A stretch of DNA of 64,000 bases from Candidatus Saccharimonadota bacterium (GCA_017513185.1 JAFXGL010000003.1:1-64000), one strand, 5' to 3'; shown: positions 52,591 to 60,552, counted from the stretch's first letter. Made by a program: numbers and translations. The notes: generated by a model not told the origin, from the letters alone.

Positions 52591-52596
52591 ATTATA
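52591..52596 (-). promoter_or_regulatory. -10 box of the TupA-like gene (leaderless geometry)
   Basis: TATAAT on the minus strand, 6 nt before the ATG at 52584. The divergent gene at 52627 has TATACT at 52612-52617, 9 nt before its ATG. The whole divergent spacer is 42 bp. Confidence 0.65.
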
Positions 52597-52626
52597 CCAT
52601 CAGAAATATGATATACTATATTTAAG

Positions 52627-53820
52627 ATGCGCAAAAAGATTTGTGTTTATACTTGTATAACTGGGGATTATGATAATTTGCACGAGATAGAGAAGCCCGA
52701 AGAGGGCGTGGATTATTATTGTTTTACGAATAATAAAAACTTGAAATCAAAGACGTGGAAGGTTGTGCTGATTGAAAATGATGGACTAGACAATTGTAGA
52801 TTGGCGCGCAAGACGAAGATTTTGGGGCATCCGATGATTGATGGAAAGTATGATATTTATGTCTGGAGTGATGCGGACGTGGTTTGGCAGAGAAAGATTA
52901 CGGATTTTGTGAAAGAGTATTTGAAGGAAGCGCCGTTTGCAATTTTTAAACATCACTCGCGTAAATCGATTCGAGAAGAGGCGATTGCGTGTTTGATGTG
53001 TAGAAAAGACAGCAAAGAAATTATCGAGAAAACGCTTGGCTATTATGATAAAGTTGGTTATGCTGACGACAATGGGCTGTTTGAGTCAACTGTGTTTATT
53101 AGCCGCCGGAATGACGATACAGTGCAAAAGACGATGGAAACTTGGTTTGGGATGGTGAGTAAATATAGTAGGCGAGACCAACTGAGTTTTTCTTATGCGG
53201 TTTGGAAAAATAATCTTAAGGTCGATTTGATTGACTTGAATGTTTGGAATAATGATTGGTTTGTAACAGAGAAACATTCGGCTAAGGGAGCGATGAAAGA
53301 TTGTCATTTGTATTATGGTAATTTTAACAACGAAGAGTTTGCGTTTGATAAGTATCATATTGCGAGTTATGAGAAAGACGGGGATTATCTTAAAGTGAAA
53401 GACATTGTTCCGGTTGACACGGGGCGAATAGAAGTGAATCCAACGAATTTGGTGGGGAGTAACTTCGTGGATGTGAAGTTTTCGCCGAAAGGGGCAGAAA
53501 TAGAGCTTGTCGGGCTGTTTAATTATAAGAATAAGCGAGTGTTCTGTGGCGGGTGCAATACGGTGATAATTGCGGGCGATTTTAAAAAGGGACAGAAGGT
53601 GGAGTTTGCGATTAAACTGCACGAGCTTGAGGGATCGGAAATTGTAGATTTTATGGAGCAAGCATGGCAGAAAGATTTGAAAGCGTCTTGGACTATTGAT
53701 GCTTTGAATGCGAAAGTGAAGCAGCTTGAACATTCAGAACGTAAGCTTGAGGAAATAAGAAATAGCGGCCTTTGGAAAATGAGTGCTCCGGTGAGGCGGG
53801 CAATAAATAAGTTTCGGTAA
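52627..53820 (+). CDS. DUF616/TOD1-MUCI70-like glycosyltransferase
   Basis: 397 residues. IYTCITGDYDNL-type N-terminus (VYTCITGDYDNLHEIEKPEE), DNCRLARKTKILGHP, YDIYVWSDADVVW with the DxD metal motif, and FKHHSRKSIREEAIA follow the DUF616 pattern. A C-terminal coiled coil (VKQLEHSERKLEEIRNSG) ends in SAPVRRAINKFR, a motif seen at the ends of many bacterial glycosyltransferases. It is the only plus-strand transferase in the locus. The stop is 2 bp from the convergent ChW gene. Confidence 0.85.
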   Translation: MRKKICVYTCITGDYDNLHEIEKPEEGVDYYCFTNNKNLKSKTWKVVLIENDGLDNCRLARKTKILGHPMIDGKYDIYVWSDADVVWQRKITDFVKEYLKEAPFAIFKHHSRKSIREEAIACLMCRKDSKEIIEKTLGYYDKVGYADDNGLFESTVFISRRNDDTVQKTMETWFGMVSKYSRRDQLSFSYAVWKNNLKVDLIDLNVWNNDWFVTEKHSAKGAMKDCHLYYGNFNNEEFAFDKYHIASYEKDGDYLKVKDIVPVDTGRIEVNPTNLVGSNFVDVKFSPKGAEIELVGLFNYKNKRVFCGGCNTVIIAGDFKKGQKVEFAIKLHELEGSEIVDFMEQAWQKDLKASWTIDALNAKVKQLEHSERKLEEIRNSGLWKMSAPVRRAINKFR

Positions 53821-53822
53821 AA

Positions 53823-55553
53823 TTATTTCTTGACGAGCCTGATTTCGAGAGCTTCGAGCCGCTTGGATTCGCCGGTGGTGCCGGCGAGTTCGCCGTCTTT
53901 GACCCAGTCGAGCCAACCGTAAGCCTGGACATGAGCACGGTATTCGATGCTGTATTTTTCGGCAAGTTCGCCATAAAGTTCGATTTTGACGGCTTCAAGG
54001 CGCTTGGATTCGCCAGTGGTGCCGGCGAGTTCGCCGTCTTTGACCCAGTCGAGCCAACCGTAAGCCTGGACATGAGGGGTGTATTTTATGCCTGCTTCGT
54101 CGAGTTTTATTTTGATGGCTTCAAGGCGCTTGGATTCGCCAGTGGTGCCGGCGAGTTCGCCGTCTTTGACCCAGTCGAGCCAACCGTAAGATTGGACGTG
54201 AGGAGTGTAGGTGAGACCCGGATCTTTTTCTGCTATCTTAATTTGGATTGCTTCGATGCGGAGCGATTCGCCGGCGGCGCCAGAAACGGTGTCGTTTTTT
54301 ACCCAATCAGTCCAACCAATTTTTTGAACGTGTGTGCGGTAGAAAATGTCATAGTCATTGGCAAGTTCGCCATAAAGTCGAAGTTGAATCGCCTCGATGC
54401 GTTTAGACTCGCCGGTAGTGCCGCTAATTTCTCCGTCTTGCTTATAATCGGCTTCCCAGCCGGAATCTTCAATGTAAGTGCGATATTCGATCCCTTTGAG
54501 GCCGTTGCTTAAGCTTGCTTTGAAAGCTTCCATGCGGAGGGAGAAGCCCGTAGTGCCGGCCATTTCACCACCATTCGTTGATTCCATCCAACCAAGTTTT
54601 TGGATGTGGGCGGAGTATTCGAAATCGAGGTCGGTTGCTTCGGCGTCGACTTTTTGGACTTTGGCGAGGATTTCTTCGGCGGTGAGTTCTTTTTTGCCAG
54701 CGTCGGGGTCGGACGTGGGGTCGCCGAACCAGTTGATGAAGAAGAGGAAGAAGTTGCGGTTGCCGTAGGCGCCGCAGGAGACGGTGCCGTAGCCGGCGGC
54801 AAGGGCGGCGGCGTTGGGTTGGTATGGCGTGTAGCGGTAGAGGGAGCTGGTGGCGAGGTTTTCGATATTGACGATGGAGCCGCCGCAGGCGGGGTTTGGA
54901 TTGTAACCGATGTAGTTGTTGCCGAGGGGGTAGTTGGTCCAGCCGCCGTCGAGGACGGTGCGGAAGAGGTAGGCGGCGTTGTCGAGCTGGTTGTAAAAGC
55001 CGTAATAAACTTCGTTGCAGGGAGCGGTGTCGGGGCAGCCGAAGCCGGTGGCGGAGCGGTATTGGACGGAGTTAGGCCAAGAGTCGGAGATGAGTCCTTG
55101 CTCTTTTTCTAGTAAGACGAGGAGAACTTGAGGGTTGATTTTCCATTCTTGGGCGACGTCGTAGATGATTTGGGCGGCGGTGCGAGTCTTGGCGTCGGCT
55201 GGGATGAGGTCGCCATATTCAACGCCGTCGGTAAAGACTTCGTCGGCAAGGCAGACGAAATGGCCGTCTTTGATGTGATAGTGGAGGTTGGGATACCAGG
55301 AGGCTTTGACGGTGTCACGGTCATTGCAGTTGCCATGGGCATGGAGGAAGGCATCGATGTCGGCGACAGACATGGTTTGATAGTTGCTCATGGTGTAGTC
55401 GGAGATGATGTTGCCGGGGTGGAAGTCGGCGAGGGAGATGGCGCCGGAGCCTTGGGGGAGTTTGAGGGCGAGAAAAGTGAAGACCGCAACAAAAGCGAAG
55501 AGGAAAGAAACTTTGTAAATGAGGCCGGGGTGCTTGCGATGGAGGGCTTGCAT
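53823..55553 (-). CDS. ChW-repeat cell-surface protein with lytic-transglycosylase-like domain
   Basis: 576 residues. N-terminal TM/signal anchor (about 12-32), then a domain (about 55-275) with NPQVLLVLLEKEQGLISDSW, whose Glu-Lys-Glu helix resembles lysozyme-like/glucosaminidase catalytic sites, and FFLFFINWFGDP. From about 298 to the end are six Clostridial hydrophobic W (ChW) repeats with H(V/I)Q..GW..WVKDGELAG and TTGESKRLEA cores. ChW repeats anchor clostridial proteins to walls or host ligands. Here the protein could bind the host cell and trim peptidoglycan (inference). It follows the 196-residue gene by a TAATG overlap. Confidence 0.85.
   Translation of the reverse strand: MQALHRKHPGLIYKVSFLFAFVAVFTFLALKLPQGSGAISLADFHPGNIISDYTMSNYQTMSVADIDAFLHAHGNCNDRDTVKASWYPNLHYHIKDGHFVCLADEVFTDGVEYGDLIPADAKTRTAAQIIYDVAQEWKINPQVLLVLLEKEQGLISDSWPNSVQYRSATGFGCPDTAPCNEVYYGFYNQLDNAAYLFRTVLDGGWTNYPLGNNYIGYNPNPACGGSIVNIENLATSSLYRYTPYQPNAAALAAGYGTVSCGAYGNRNFFLFFINWFGDPTSDPDAGKKELTAEEILAKVQKVDAEATDLDFEYSAHIQKLGWMESTNGGEMAGTTGFSLRMEAFKASLSNGLKGIEYRTYIEDSGWEADYKQDGEISGTTGESKRIEAIQLRLYGELANDYDIFYRTHVQKIGWTDWVKNDTVSGAAGESLRIEAIQIKIAEKDPGLTYTPHVQSYGWLDWVKDGELAGTTGESKRLEAIKIKLDEAGIKYTPHVQAYGWLDWVKDGELAGTTGESKRLEAVKIELYGELAEKYSIEYRAHVQAYGWLDWVKDGELAGTTGESKRLEALEIRLVKK
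53861..54201 (-). repeat. Three near-identical DNA repeats encoding ChW units 4-6
   Basis: Blocks of about 74 bp at 53861-53934, 54002-54075 and 54128-54201 are almost base-identical (few differences), spaced 141 and 126 bp. Both are multiples of three, so unequal exchange would add or remove whole repeats in frame. Repeats 1-3 of the same protein are diverged. Confidence 0.85.
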
Positions 55554-56143
55554 TATTCGACCTTCCCTTCTATGGTGCCGGTTTTGTCGCCGGAGGTGAG
55601 GCGGATGGTGATGGATAGTGGCCTGGCGAAGTTAGAAAGTTCAGAGCCGGCAATGTCGAAACCTTCACAGGTGGAGGTGGCGGCGGAGGGGATGAGGTTG
55701 GCGGATTTAGCTAGGGTGTGAGTGCCGTCGCTAATGGTGAGATTACAGGTGCCAGAGGAGAGGTATTGGTCGATATTGACGCGAAGGATGAGATTGTCAC
55801 CGGAAAAACGCGCGGCAGTGAGAGAGCCGGTGAGGGAGGCGCTAGTGTTGGGGTCTTCCCCGTCGTATTTTGTTGGGGTCTTGCCGTCATAATCGGCAGA
55901 GGTGGTAGTGTCTGATGGGGTGGTCTTGGTTTCTGAAGACTGAGAGGCGTCTGGCTTGGTGGCGGAAGAAGTGGTTTGAGAAGGGGGCTGGGTGCCGGTG
56001 GTGGAGGGCTTTTTGGCGAGGACACGTGGGACGAAGATGACACCGGCAACGACGAGAGCAGTCAAAATTACCCAAAAAACTGGTAATTTATAAAATGGGC
56101 GATGACGGTGAATAGAGGGGGTGGGTTGTTTGTTTTGTTGCAT
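55553..56143 (-). CDS. Membrane-anchored extracytoplasmic protein, Ser/Thr-rich
   Basis: 196 residues. Short cytoplasmic N-terminus (1-18, His/Pro/Arg), TM helix (about 20-42), a Thr/Ser/Lys/Gln linker (44-90), then a beta-rich domain of about 95 residues with two Cys (CNLTISDGTHTL ... TCEGF) resembling a small Ig-like fold. Unrecognised. It precedes the ChW gene in one operon, so it may be its partner at the surface. SD AGGAG is present 5-10 nt before the ATG. Confidence 0.72.
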   Translation of the reverse strand: MQQNKQPTPSIHRHRPFYKLPVFWVILTALVVAGVIFVPRVLAKKPSTTGTQPPSQTTSSATKPDASQSSETKTTPSDTTTSADYDGKTPTKYDGEDPNTSASLTGSLTAARFSGDNLILRVNIDQYLSSGTCNLTISDGTHTLAKSANLIPSAATSTCEGFDIAGSELSNFARPLSITIRLTSGDKTGTIEGKVE

Positions 56144-56170
56144 AGGTATTACTCCTATGTATATTATATA

Positions 56171-56503
56171 TTATTCTAGGTCGAGGTCAAGAATGGTGGC
56201 AGCTTTAAGAAGGGTTTCGATTTCTTCTTCGGAGGTGTCTGGAGCGTTAATTTTAGAATTGAATAGGGCGACGGTTTCGGGATGGGCGTCGATGAGGACT
56301 TCAAGAGAGCGAGCAGAGCCGGGAGTCTTTTTGAGGACACCTTTGGCAACGAGATTATCGATATGTTCGGCGACGGCAGAAACGGACGAGAGGCCGAGGC
56401 CAGTCATGATTTCGCGGTAAGTGGGGGAGTAGTTATTAGCTTTCAAAAAATCGATGATAAAGTCGACAATTTGCTTTTGCTTTTTTGTTAATTTCTCGGA
56501 CAT
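56171..56503 (-). CDS. LexA-type DNA-binding-domain protein without peptidase domain
   Basis: 110 residues from the ATG at 56503 (MSEKLTKKQKQIVDFIIDFL); the open frame extends upstream but only as antisense of the LCP gene. The winged-helix part YSPTYREIMTGLGLSSVSAVAEHIDNLVAKG matches the LexA N-domain (PTxREI...LGL.S...V..HL..L..KG). The S24 autoprotease half with its Ser-Lys pair is missing. The last 40 residues are acidic and helical. It cannot be switched off by RecA-type self-cleavage. It may regulate the divergent LCP gene or itself (inference). Confidence 0.85.
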   Translation of the reverse strand: MSEKLTKKQKQIVDFIIDFLKANNYSPTYREIMTGLGLSSVSAVAEHIDNLVAKGVLKKTPGSARSLEVLIDAHPETVALFNSKINAPDTSEEEIETLLKAATILDLDLE

Positions 56504-56525
56504 GTATGTTATAATTGTATAATAA
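56504..56525. promoter_or_regulatory. 22-bp divergent promoter region (LexA-like / LCP)
   Basis: Only 22 bp separate the two ATGs. TATAAT on the plus strand (56510-56515) is 10 nt before the LCP ATG. On the minus strand TATACA (56516-56521) is 12 nt, or TATAAC 4 nt, before the LexA-like ATG. The promoters must overlap, and both mRNAs are leaderless or nearly so. Confidence 0.6.
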
Positions 56526-58442
56526 ATGGTCAAAGAAGAAAAGACAATCGACGGATTCCCCGTTCGCCGCGTAAAGGATTCTGCGCTAGTCGCAAGGTCA
56601 AAGGCGAATAAATTGCCGTCCAATAAGAAGGTAAAAAAAGTTAAAGCGGTGACGGAAAACGACCCGTTGGTGAAGGGCGCGAGTAAGCGGCCAGCAGCTA
56701 AACGAGTGACGAAGACGCCGAGCAAGCAGCCGGCGATGCGTCGTCGAAAGTCGGCAAGAAAAACAGCCGAGATGTTTGCGGCCGAGCCGAAGGCGTTTGA
56801 TATTGATATTGAAACGTCGAAGGGCGAAATTGAGATTTTGGACGAAGAAGAGCGACTAGAGCCGAGCGTGCACGACGAGCAGCTAGAAGAAGAATTGTTT
56901 GGTAAAGTTAACGAAGAGGCGCATGATGAGTTTTTGGCGCCGGTAGAAACGTTTGATGATGGTGCAATTTCTGAACTGGACGATAAGGAAGTGAAAGACA
57001 TGAAAAAGAGCAAGAAAGAGTTGAAAGAAAACGAGAAGAAAGCGAAACTAGAGCGCAAACGTTTGGCGAAGGCCGAGAAGCACGAGAAGAAAAAGAAGTC
57101 GAAAGCGCGTAAAGTTGTGAAGTGGGTACTGATTGTGCTGCTAATTTTGATTATTGGCGCAGGTGTGTATCTGTATTTCTGGGGAGATGGGATTATTAAG
57201 AGGATTACTGGCGGAAATGGCGATATTTGGAGCGCTATTAACGCCGTGACAAGCGAGACCTATGAACCGCTTAAGACCGATGATAAAGGCCGGACCAATA
57301 TCCTGGTGTTTGGGACGAGTGGATTCAATATGGAAGGCGAAGGCTTTGGTGGCTACGAGCATGATGGGTCGCAGCTGACGGACTCTATCATGGTGGTAAG
57401 CCTAGACCAAGATTCTGGAGACGTAGCGATGGTTTCCCTGCCGCGCGATTTGTATGCGAAAGATGCGACTGCTTGTACGGCGACAGCGAAGATTAATGAG
57501 GTGTATTGGTGCAATAATCAATATGGCAATAATGAAGCAGCTGGTGCAGAGGCGTTGCAGGCGAAGGTGAGAGAAATTTTAGGCATTGATACACAGTATT
57601 GGGTGCATATGAACTGGGGAGCGCTGCAAAACATTGTAGATGCGGTGGGCGGCGTGACGGTGGTGCTGGATGAAGATATTGAAGATTATTATTATACTGG
57701 CGCAGTGTATAAAGCGGGGACACCGTATCAGATAAACGGGGCGGACGCAGTGGCGTTGTCTCGTGCAAGACACGGGACGGCTTATGGTGATTTTTCACGT
57801 GCGGCGAGCCAGCAGAAGATTTTGATTGGAATTAAGAACAAGGTCGTGGATAAAGGGCTGGGGCTGACCGAAGCGATGAATATTATTTCCGCGTTAGGTG
57901 ATAATTTGAGAATGAGCTTGACGATTGGCGAGGTGAAGACGGGGATGCATCTCCTTGAAACCTTTGACCTGGACAATATCCGACAGATTCCTTTGATGGA
58001 TGATAATACGCATTATATGACGTTTGGAAATGAGAATGGGATTTCTTATATTGTACCGAGTGCAGGGATTGGCGTGTATTATCAAATCCAAGAATATTTG
58101 ACGCAGCAGCTGAAGAGTAATCCGGCGGAGCGCGAAGGTGCGGTGATTATAGTGTATAACGGTACTGGCGAAGACGGCGTGGCAGGGCAAGAGCAGGCGA
58201 CGTTGGAGGAGAAGGGTTATCGCGTGAAAGAGGTTGCGAATGCACCGGAGGGTGAATATAAATATACGGAAGATATAGAAATCTATGACGCAAGTGAAGG
58301 ACTGAAGCCAGATACGAAGAAGGCGCTGGAGAAGTATTATGGTGTGGCGATGAAAGATATGAGCCAGCTTCCGAACGGAATAAGCCCGATTGGATACGAT
58401 TTCATTATCATTATAGGTAGTGCAACTAATAGTGCAGAATAA
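56526..58442 (+). CDS. LytR-CpsA-Psr family wall-glycan ligase with long cytoplasmic N-terminus
   Basis: 638 residues. The first about 195 residues are cytoplasmic and highly charged (basic 1-80, acidic 95-155, then Lys-rich coiled coil). TM helix at 198-219. LCP domain about 258-430 with QLTDSIMVVSL, VSLPRDLY (Arg307), INEVYW and ALSRARHG, the pyrophosphate/metal-binding residues of the family. A C-terminal LytR_C domain follows (VIIVYNGTGEDGVAGQEQATLEEKG, about 535-630). LCP enzymes transfer lipid-linked glycan to peptidoglycan outside the membrane, so this is the likely acceptor-side enzyme for the polysaccharide of 28709-53820. Confidence 0.93.
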   Translation: MVKEEKTIDGFPVRRVKDSALVARSKANKLPSNKKVKKVKAVTENDPLVKGASKRPAAKRVTKTPSKQPAMRRRKSARKTAEMFAAEPKAFDIDIETSKGEIEILDEEERLEPSVHDEQLEEELFGKVNEEAHDEFLAPVETFDDGAISELDDKEVKDMKKSKKELKENEKKAKLERKRLAKAEKHEKKKKSKARKVVKWVLIVLLILIIGAGVYLYFWGDGIIKRITGGNGDIWSAINAVTSETYEPLKTDDKGRTNILVFGTSGFNMEGEGFGGYEHDGSQLTDSIMVVSLDQDSGDVAMVSLPRDLYAKDATACTATAKINEVYWCNNQYGNNEAAGAEALQAKVREILGIDTQYWVHMNWGALQNIVDAVGGVTVVLDEDIEDYYYTGAVYKAGTPYQINGADAVALSRARHGTAYGDFSRAASQQKILIGIKNKVVDKGLGLTEAMNIISALGDNLRMSLTIGEVKTGMHLLETFDLDNIRQIPLMDDNTHYMTFGNENGISYIVPSAGIGVYYQIQEYLTQQLKSNPAEREGAVIIVYNGTGEDGVAGQEQATLEEKGYRVKEVANAPEGEYKYTEDIEIYDASEGLKPDTKKALEKYYGVAMKDMSQLPNGISPIGYDFIIIIGSATNSAE

Positions 58443-58470
58443 AAAATAACCCCCGACTGGGGGTTATTTT
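58443..58470. terminator. Bidirectional terminator
   Basis: AAAATAACCCCC (58443-58454) / GGGGGTTATTTT (58459-58470), loop GACT. Shared by the LCP gene and the convergent jag operon. Confidence 0.93.
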
Positions 58471-58479
58471 ATTGGTGTT

Positions 58480-58959
58480 TTATTCTTCTTCAGAATCCCC
58501 TAAATCTTTTTTCTCAATGATGAGGACACGGTCGCGGCCTTCACCTTCGCTGTGGGTGGTGATGTCGGAGTAATCTTCGGCGAGTTTGTGGACGACGCGG
58601 CGGTCAGCAGCGTTGAGGTTGATGGTCATAGGTTCGCCAGTGCGGCGGACTTTAGAAATCCAACCTTCGGCTTTTTCTGCGATGCGGTCAGCACGTTGGC
58701 GCTTGTAGTCGGCGATGTCGACATTGACCCGAGTGAGCTCGGCGTTTTTGGCAACGAGAGACATACTGACGATATGTTGGAGGCAGCGCAGGTTTTCTGC
58801 GTTCTTCCCTATCAGTAAGCTGTTCATGCTGGTCGAGGGGACCGAAAGTTGAATGACTTCGTCGTCGACGGTAGACCAAACGGCGACGTTAATCCCGAAG
58901 AAGCTCAAAAGGTCTTCGAGGTATTTGGTGGCAAAACGGATAGATTCATCTCTGTCCAT
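58480..58959 (-). CDS. jag: Jag/KhpB-like KH-R3H RNA-binding protein
   Basis: 159 residues. KH domain with SLLIGKNAENLRCLQHIVSM (GxxG-like GKNA) followed by an R3H-type domain RTGEPMTINLNAADRRVVHKL with TTHSEGEGRDRVLIIEK. The N-terminal Jag_N domain of Firmicutes Jag is absent. Conserved neighbour of yidC near the origin. RNA binding in the cytoplasm; role in division/envelope control in streptococci. Confidence 0.92.
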   Translation of the reverse strand: MDRDESIRFATKYLEDLLSFFGINVAVWSTVDDEVIQLSVPSTSMNSLLIGKNAENLRCLQHIVSMSLVAKNAELTRVNVDIADYKRQRADRIAEKAEGWISKVRRTGEPMTINLNAADRRVVHKLAEDYSDITTHSEGEGRDRVLIIEKKDLGDSEEE

Positions 58960-58961
58960 GA

Positions 58962-60017
58962 TTATCTCCTTTTCTTTTTAGTATCTTTGGCAGAGATTCT
59001 GGTAATTTTTGTTCCGGTTTTTTTATTTTCTATCACTTCAGCTTCCTGAATGTGTTTAAGTTCTTTAAGAACGGCTTTGTCGGCGGAGATTTCCATTTCT
59101 TTTTCCGCCTGATTTAGAACGAGCTTTTGTTGGATGAAGGTAATAACATTACTTAAGAAGTAGTAGAGGATGAGGGCGCCAGGGAGGTTGATCATGATGA
59201 TGAGGAGCATGATAGGCATGAAGGTACCCATTTGGGCGGAGGTCATGTCGTTAATCTCGGCTTGGTCGAGCTCTTTACCTTCGCCGGCTTCTTTCATGAG
59301 CTGGCGGAAGCCTTTGCTCTTGGACTTGCCAGAGGGGCGAAGCTGCTTAGTGGTGAGATATTGAACGAGACAAGCGAGAACGGCGAGGAAGAGGGCGAAG
59401 ATGGCGCTGGGGCTAGTGAAGCCAGGATTAGACTCTAGATTAACGATGCCAAAGAGACTGGGGTGGAATTCGTAAGTTGGAGCTTCGAGAGCGTTCTTTT
59501 CTTCTTCAGACTTAGACTCATCGTTTTTGACGGCGTCGTAGGCGGACTTTTCTTCGAGGTATTTATTTTGAAGACCGATGACGCTTTGGATGCGAGAGTC
59601 GTCTTGCTTGACGAAGGAGTAGGCGCGAAGGTCGAGGTTGGAATTTTCTGTAGGTGGATTAACCATGACGCGAATTGCGCCAAAGATAGCGATAAACATC
59701 GGGAGTTGAATGATGAGCGAGAGAAGGGAGCGGAAAGGCTTGACATTGTATTTTTTGTAGAGGTCCATGGTTTGGAGGGACTCTAGCTGGCGGTTACCTT
59801 TGCAGTTCTTTTTAATCTCGGCGAGCTCGGGCTGAAGCTGGCGCATAAGCTTGGTCTGGTGGAGCTGACGCTTCACGAGCGGCCACATACAGAGCTTAAC
59901 GACGATGACGAAGAGGATAATCGCGAGACCAAAGTCGCCAACGAAGTTATAGATGAGGAAAAGGATATTGGTGATGGGGCGGACGATGATGAGATCTATA
60001 AAATCAAATATAAACAT
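58962..60017 (-). CDS. yidC: Membrane protein insertase YidC/Oxa1
   Basis: 351 residues, five core TM helices without the large periplasmic domain of proteobacterial YidC. VKLCMWPLVKRQLHQTKLMR holds the positively charged groove region (Arg at the end of TM2 side), and a Lys/Glu-rich C-terminal tail (about 315-351) suits ribosome contact. Inserts Sec-dependent and independent membrane proteins. A 60-residue loop between TM helices (about 120-185) is longer than usual. Gap to jag 2 bp, to rnpA 8 bp. Confidence 0.95.
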   Translation of the reverse strand: MFIFDFIDLIIVRPITNILFLIYNFVGDFGLAIILFVIVVKLCMWPLVKRQLHQTKLMRQLQPELAEIKKNCKGNRQLESLQTMDLYKKYNVKPFRSLLSLIIQLPMFIAIFGAIRVMVNPPTENSNLDLRAYSFVKQDDSRIQSVIGLQNKYLEEKSAYDAVKNDESKSEEEKNALEAPTYEFHPSLFGIVNLESNPGFTSPSAIFALFLAVLACLVQYLTTKQLRPSGKSKSKGFRQLMKEAGEGKELDQAEINDMTSAQMGTFMPIMLLIIMINLPGALILYYFLSNVITFIQQKLVLNQAEKEMEISADKAVLKELKHIQEAEVIENKKTGTKITRISAKDTKKKRR

Positions 60018-60025
60018 AGTCTAAC

Positions 60026-60367
60026 CTATTGTAGCATACTTTCCTCTAATAGAGAACGCAGAAGTTTCTGAAGCTCGGGGAAAGGGAGGGCGAGGAGGTT
60101 TTTACTATATACGACGAAAATGTAGTCGCGGGGTTTCTTGAACTTGTCGAAGTCGAGACGGATGGCTTCATAGAGACGACGACGGATGCGGTTGCGGCCA
60201 ACAGCTGTCTTGTCAATCTTTTTACTGACAACAACGGCGAAGCGGGTCTTGCCGCGGTCGTTGTCACAAAAAACTAGACTAAGGTCGGGACGACGGAGGG
60301 TTTTGCCATGTCTATAAACGAATTTGACTCCACCACGAGAGTGGAAGCGGTATTTTTTGTTCAACAT
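60026..60367 (-). CDS. rnpA: Ribonuclease P protein component
   Basis: 113 residues. FRFVVSKKIDKTAVGRNRIRRRLYEAIR-type core: FAVVVSKKIDKTAVGRNRIR contains the RNR signature. It binds the RNase P RNA, which is not in the window, for tRNA 5' maturation. A -10 TATAAT ends 7 nt before the ATG, and a hairpin sits between it and rpmH, so rnpA is not just an rpmH read-through gene here. Confidence 0.95.
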   Translation of the reverse strand: MLNKKYRFHSRGGVKFVYRHGKTLRRPDLSLVFCDNDRGKTRFAVVVSKKIDKTAVGRNRIRRRLYEAIRLDFDKFKKPRDYIFVVYSKNLLALPFPELQKLLRSLLEESMLQ

Positions 60368-60374
60368 ATATATT

Positions 60375-60380
60375 ATTATA
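60375..60380 (-). promoter_or_regulatory. -10 box of rnpA (leaderless geometry)
   Basis: TATAAT on the minus strand, 7 nt before the ATG at 60367. Confidence 0.55.
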
Positions 60381-60384
60381 TATT

Positions 60385-60407
60385 AAAATCCCCTCGGCGG
60401 GGATTTT
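60385..60407 (-). terminator. Hairpin between rpmH and rnpA
   Basis: AAAATCCCC/GGGGATTTT with a 5-nt loop (60385-60393, 60399-60407). The following T-run is short, so it may attenuate rather than stop transcription from rpmH. Confidence 0.7.
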
Positions 60408-60414
60408 ATAAATA

Positions 60415-60552
60415 TTAGTACGTGAGGCGTTTGCGACCTTTGAGGCGGCGGCGCTTAAGAACGAGGCGACCGGCGTGGGTAGCGTTGCGCTTCATAAAGC
60501 CATGCTCGGCTTTGCGTTGACGCTTGTGTGGCTGATAAGTGCGTTTCGGCAT
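60415..60552 (-). CDS. rpmH: 50S ribosomal protein L34
   Basis: 45 residues ([19 protein letters not shown], then [20 protein letters not shown]), a clear L34 with its KRTYQP start and R-rich end. First gene of the leftward origin operon. SD AGGA is 7 nt before the ATG, with a -10 about 45 nt upstream. Confidence 0.98.
   Translation of the reverse strand: MPKRTYQPHKRQRKAEHGFMKRNATHAGRLVLKRRRLKGRKRLTY

Noticed and set aside
53693..54073. Repetitive Ser/Asn/Pro-rich minus-strand frame overlapping the ChW gene
   Set aside because: It is the out-of-frame reading of the ChW DNA repeats; the in-frame protein explains the repeats fully.
56504..57058. N-terminal extension of the LexA-like frame to 57058
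   Set aside because: The extension is the antisense of the LCP gene's charged N-terminus and reads as Ser/Phe/Leu-rich noise. The LexA fold begins exactly at the ATG at 56503.
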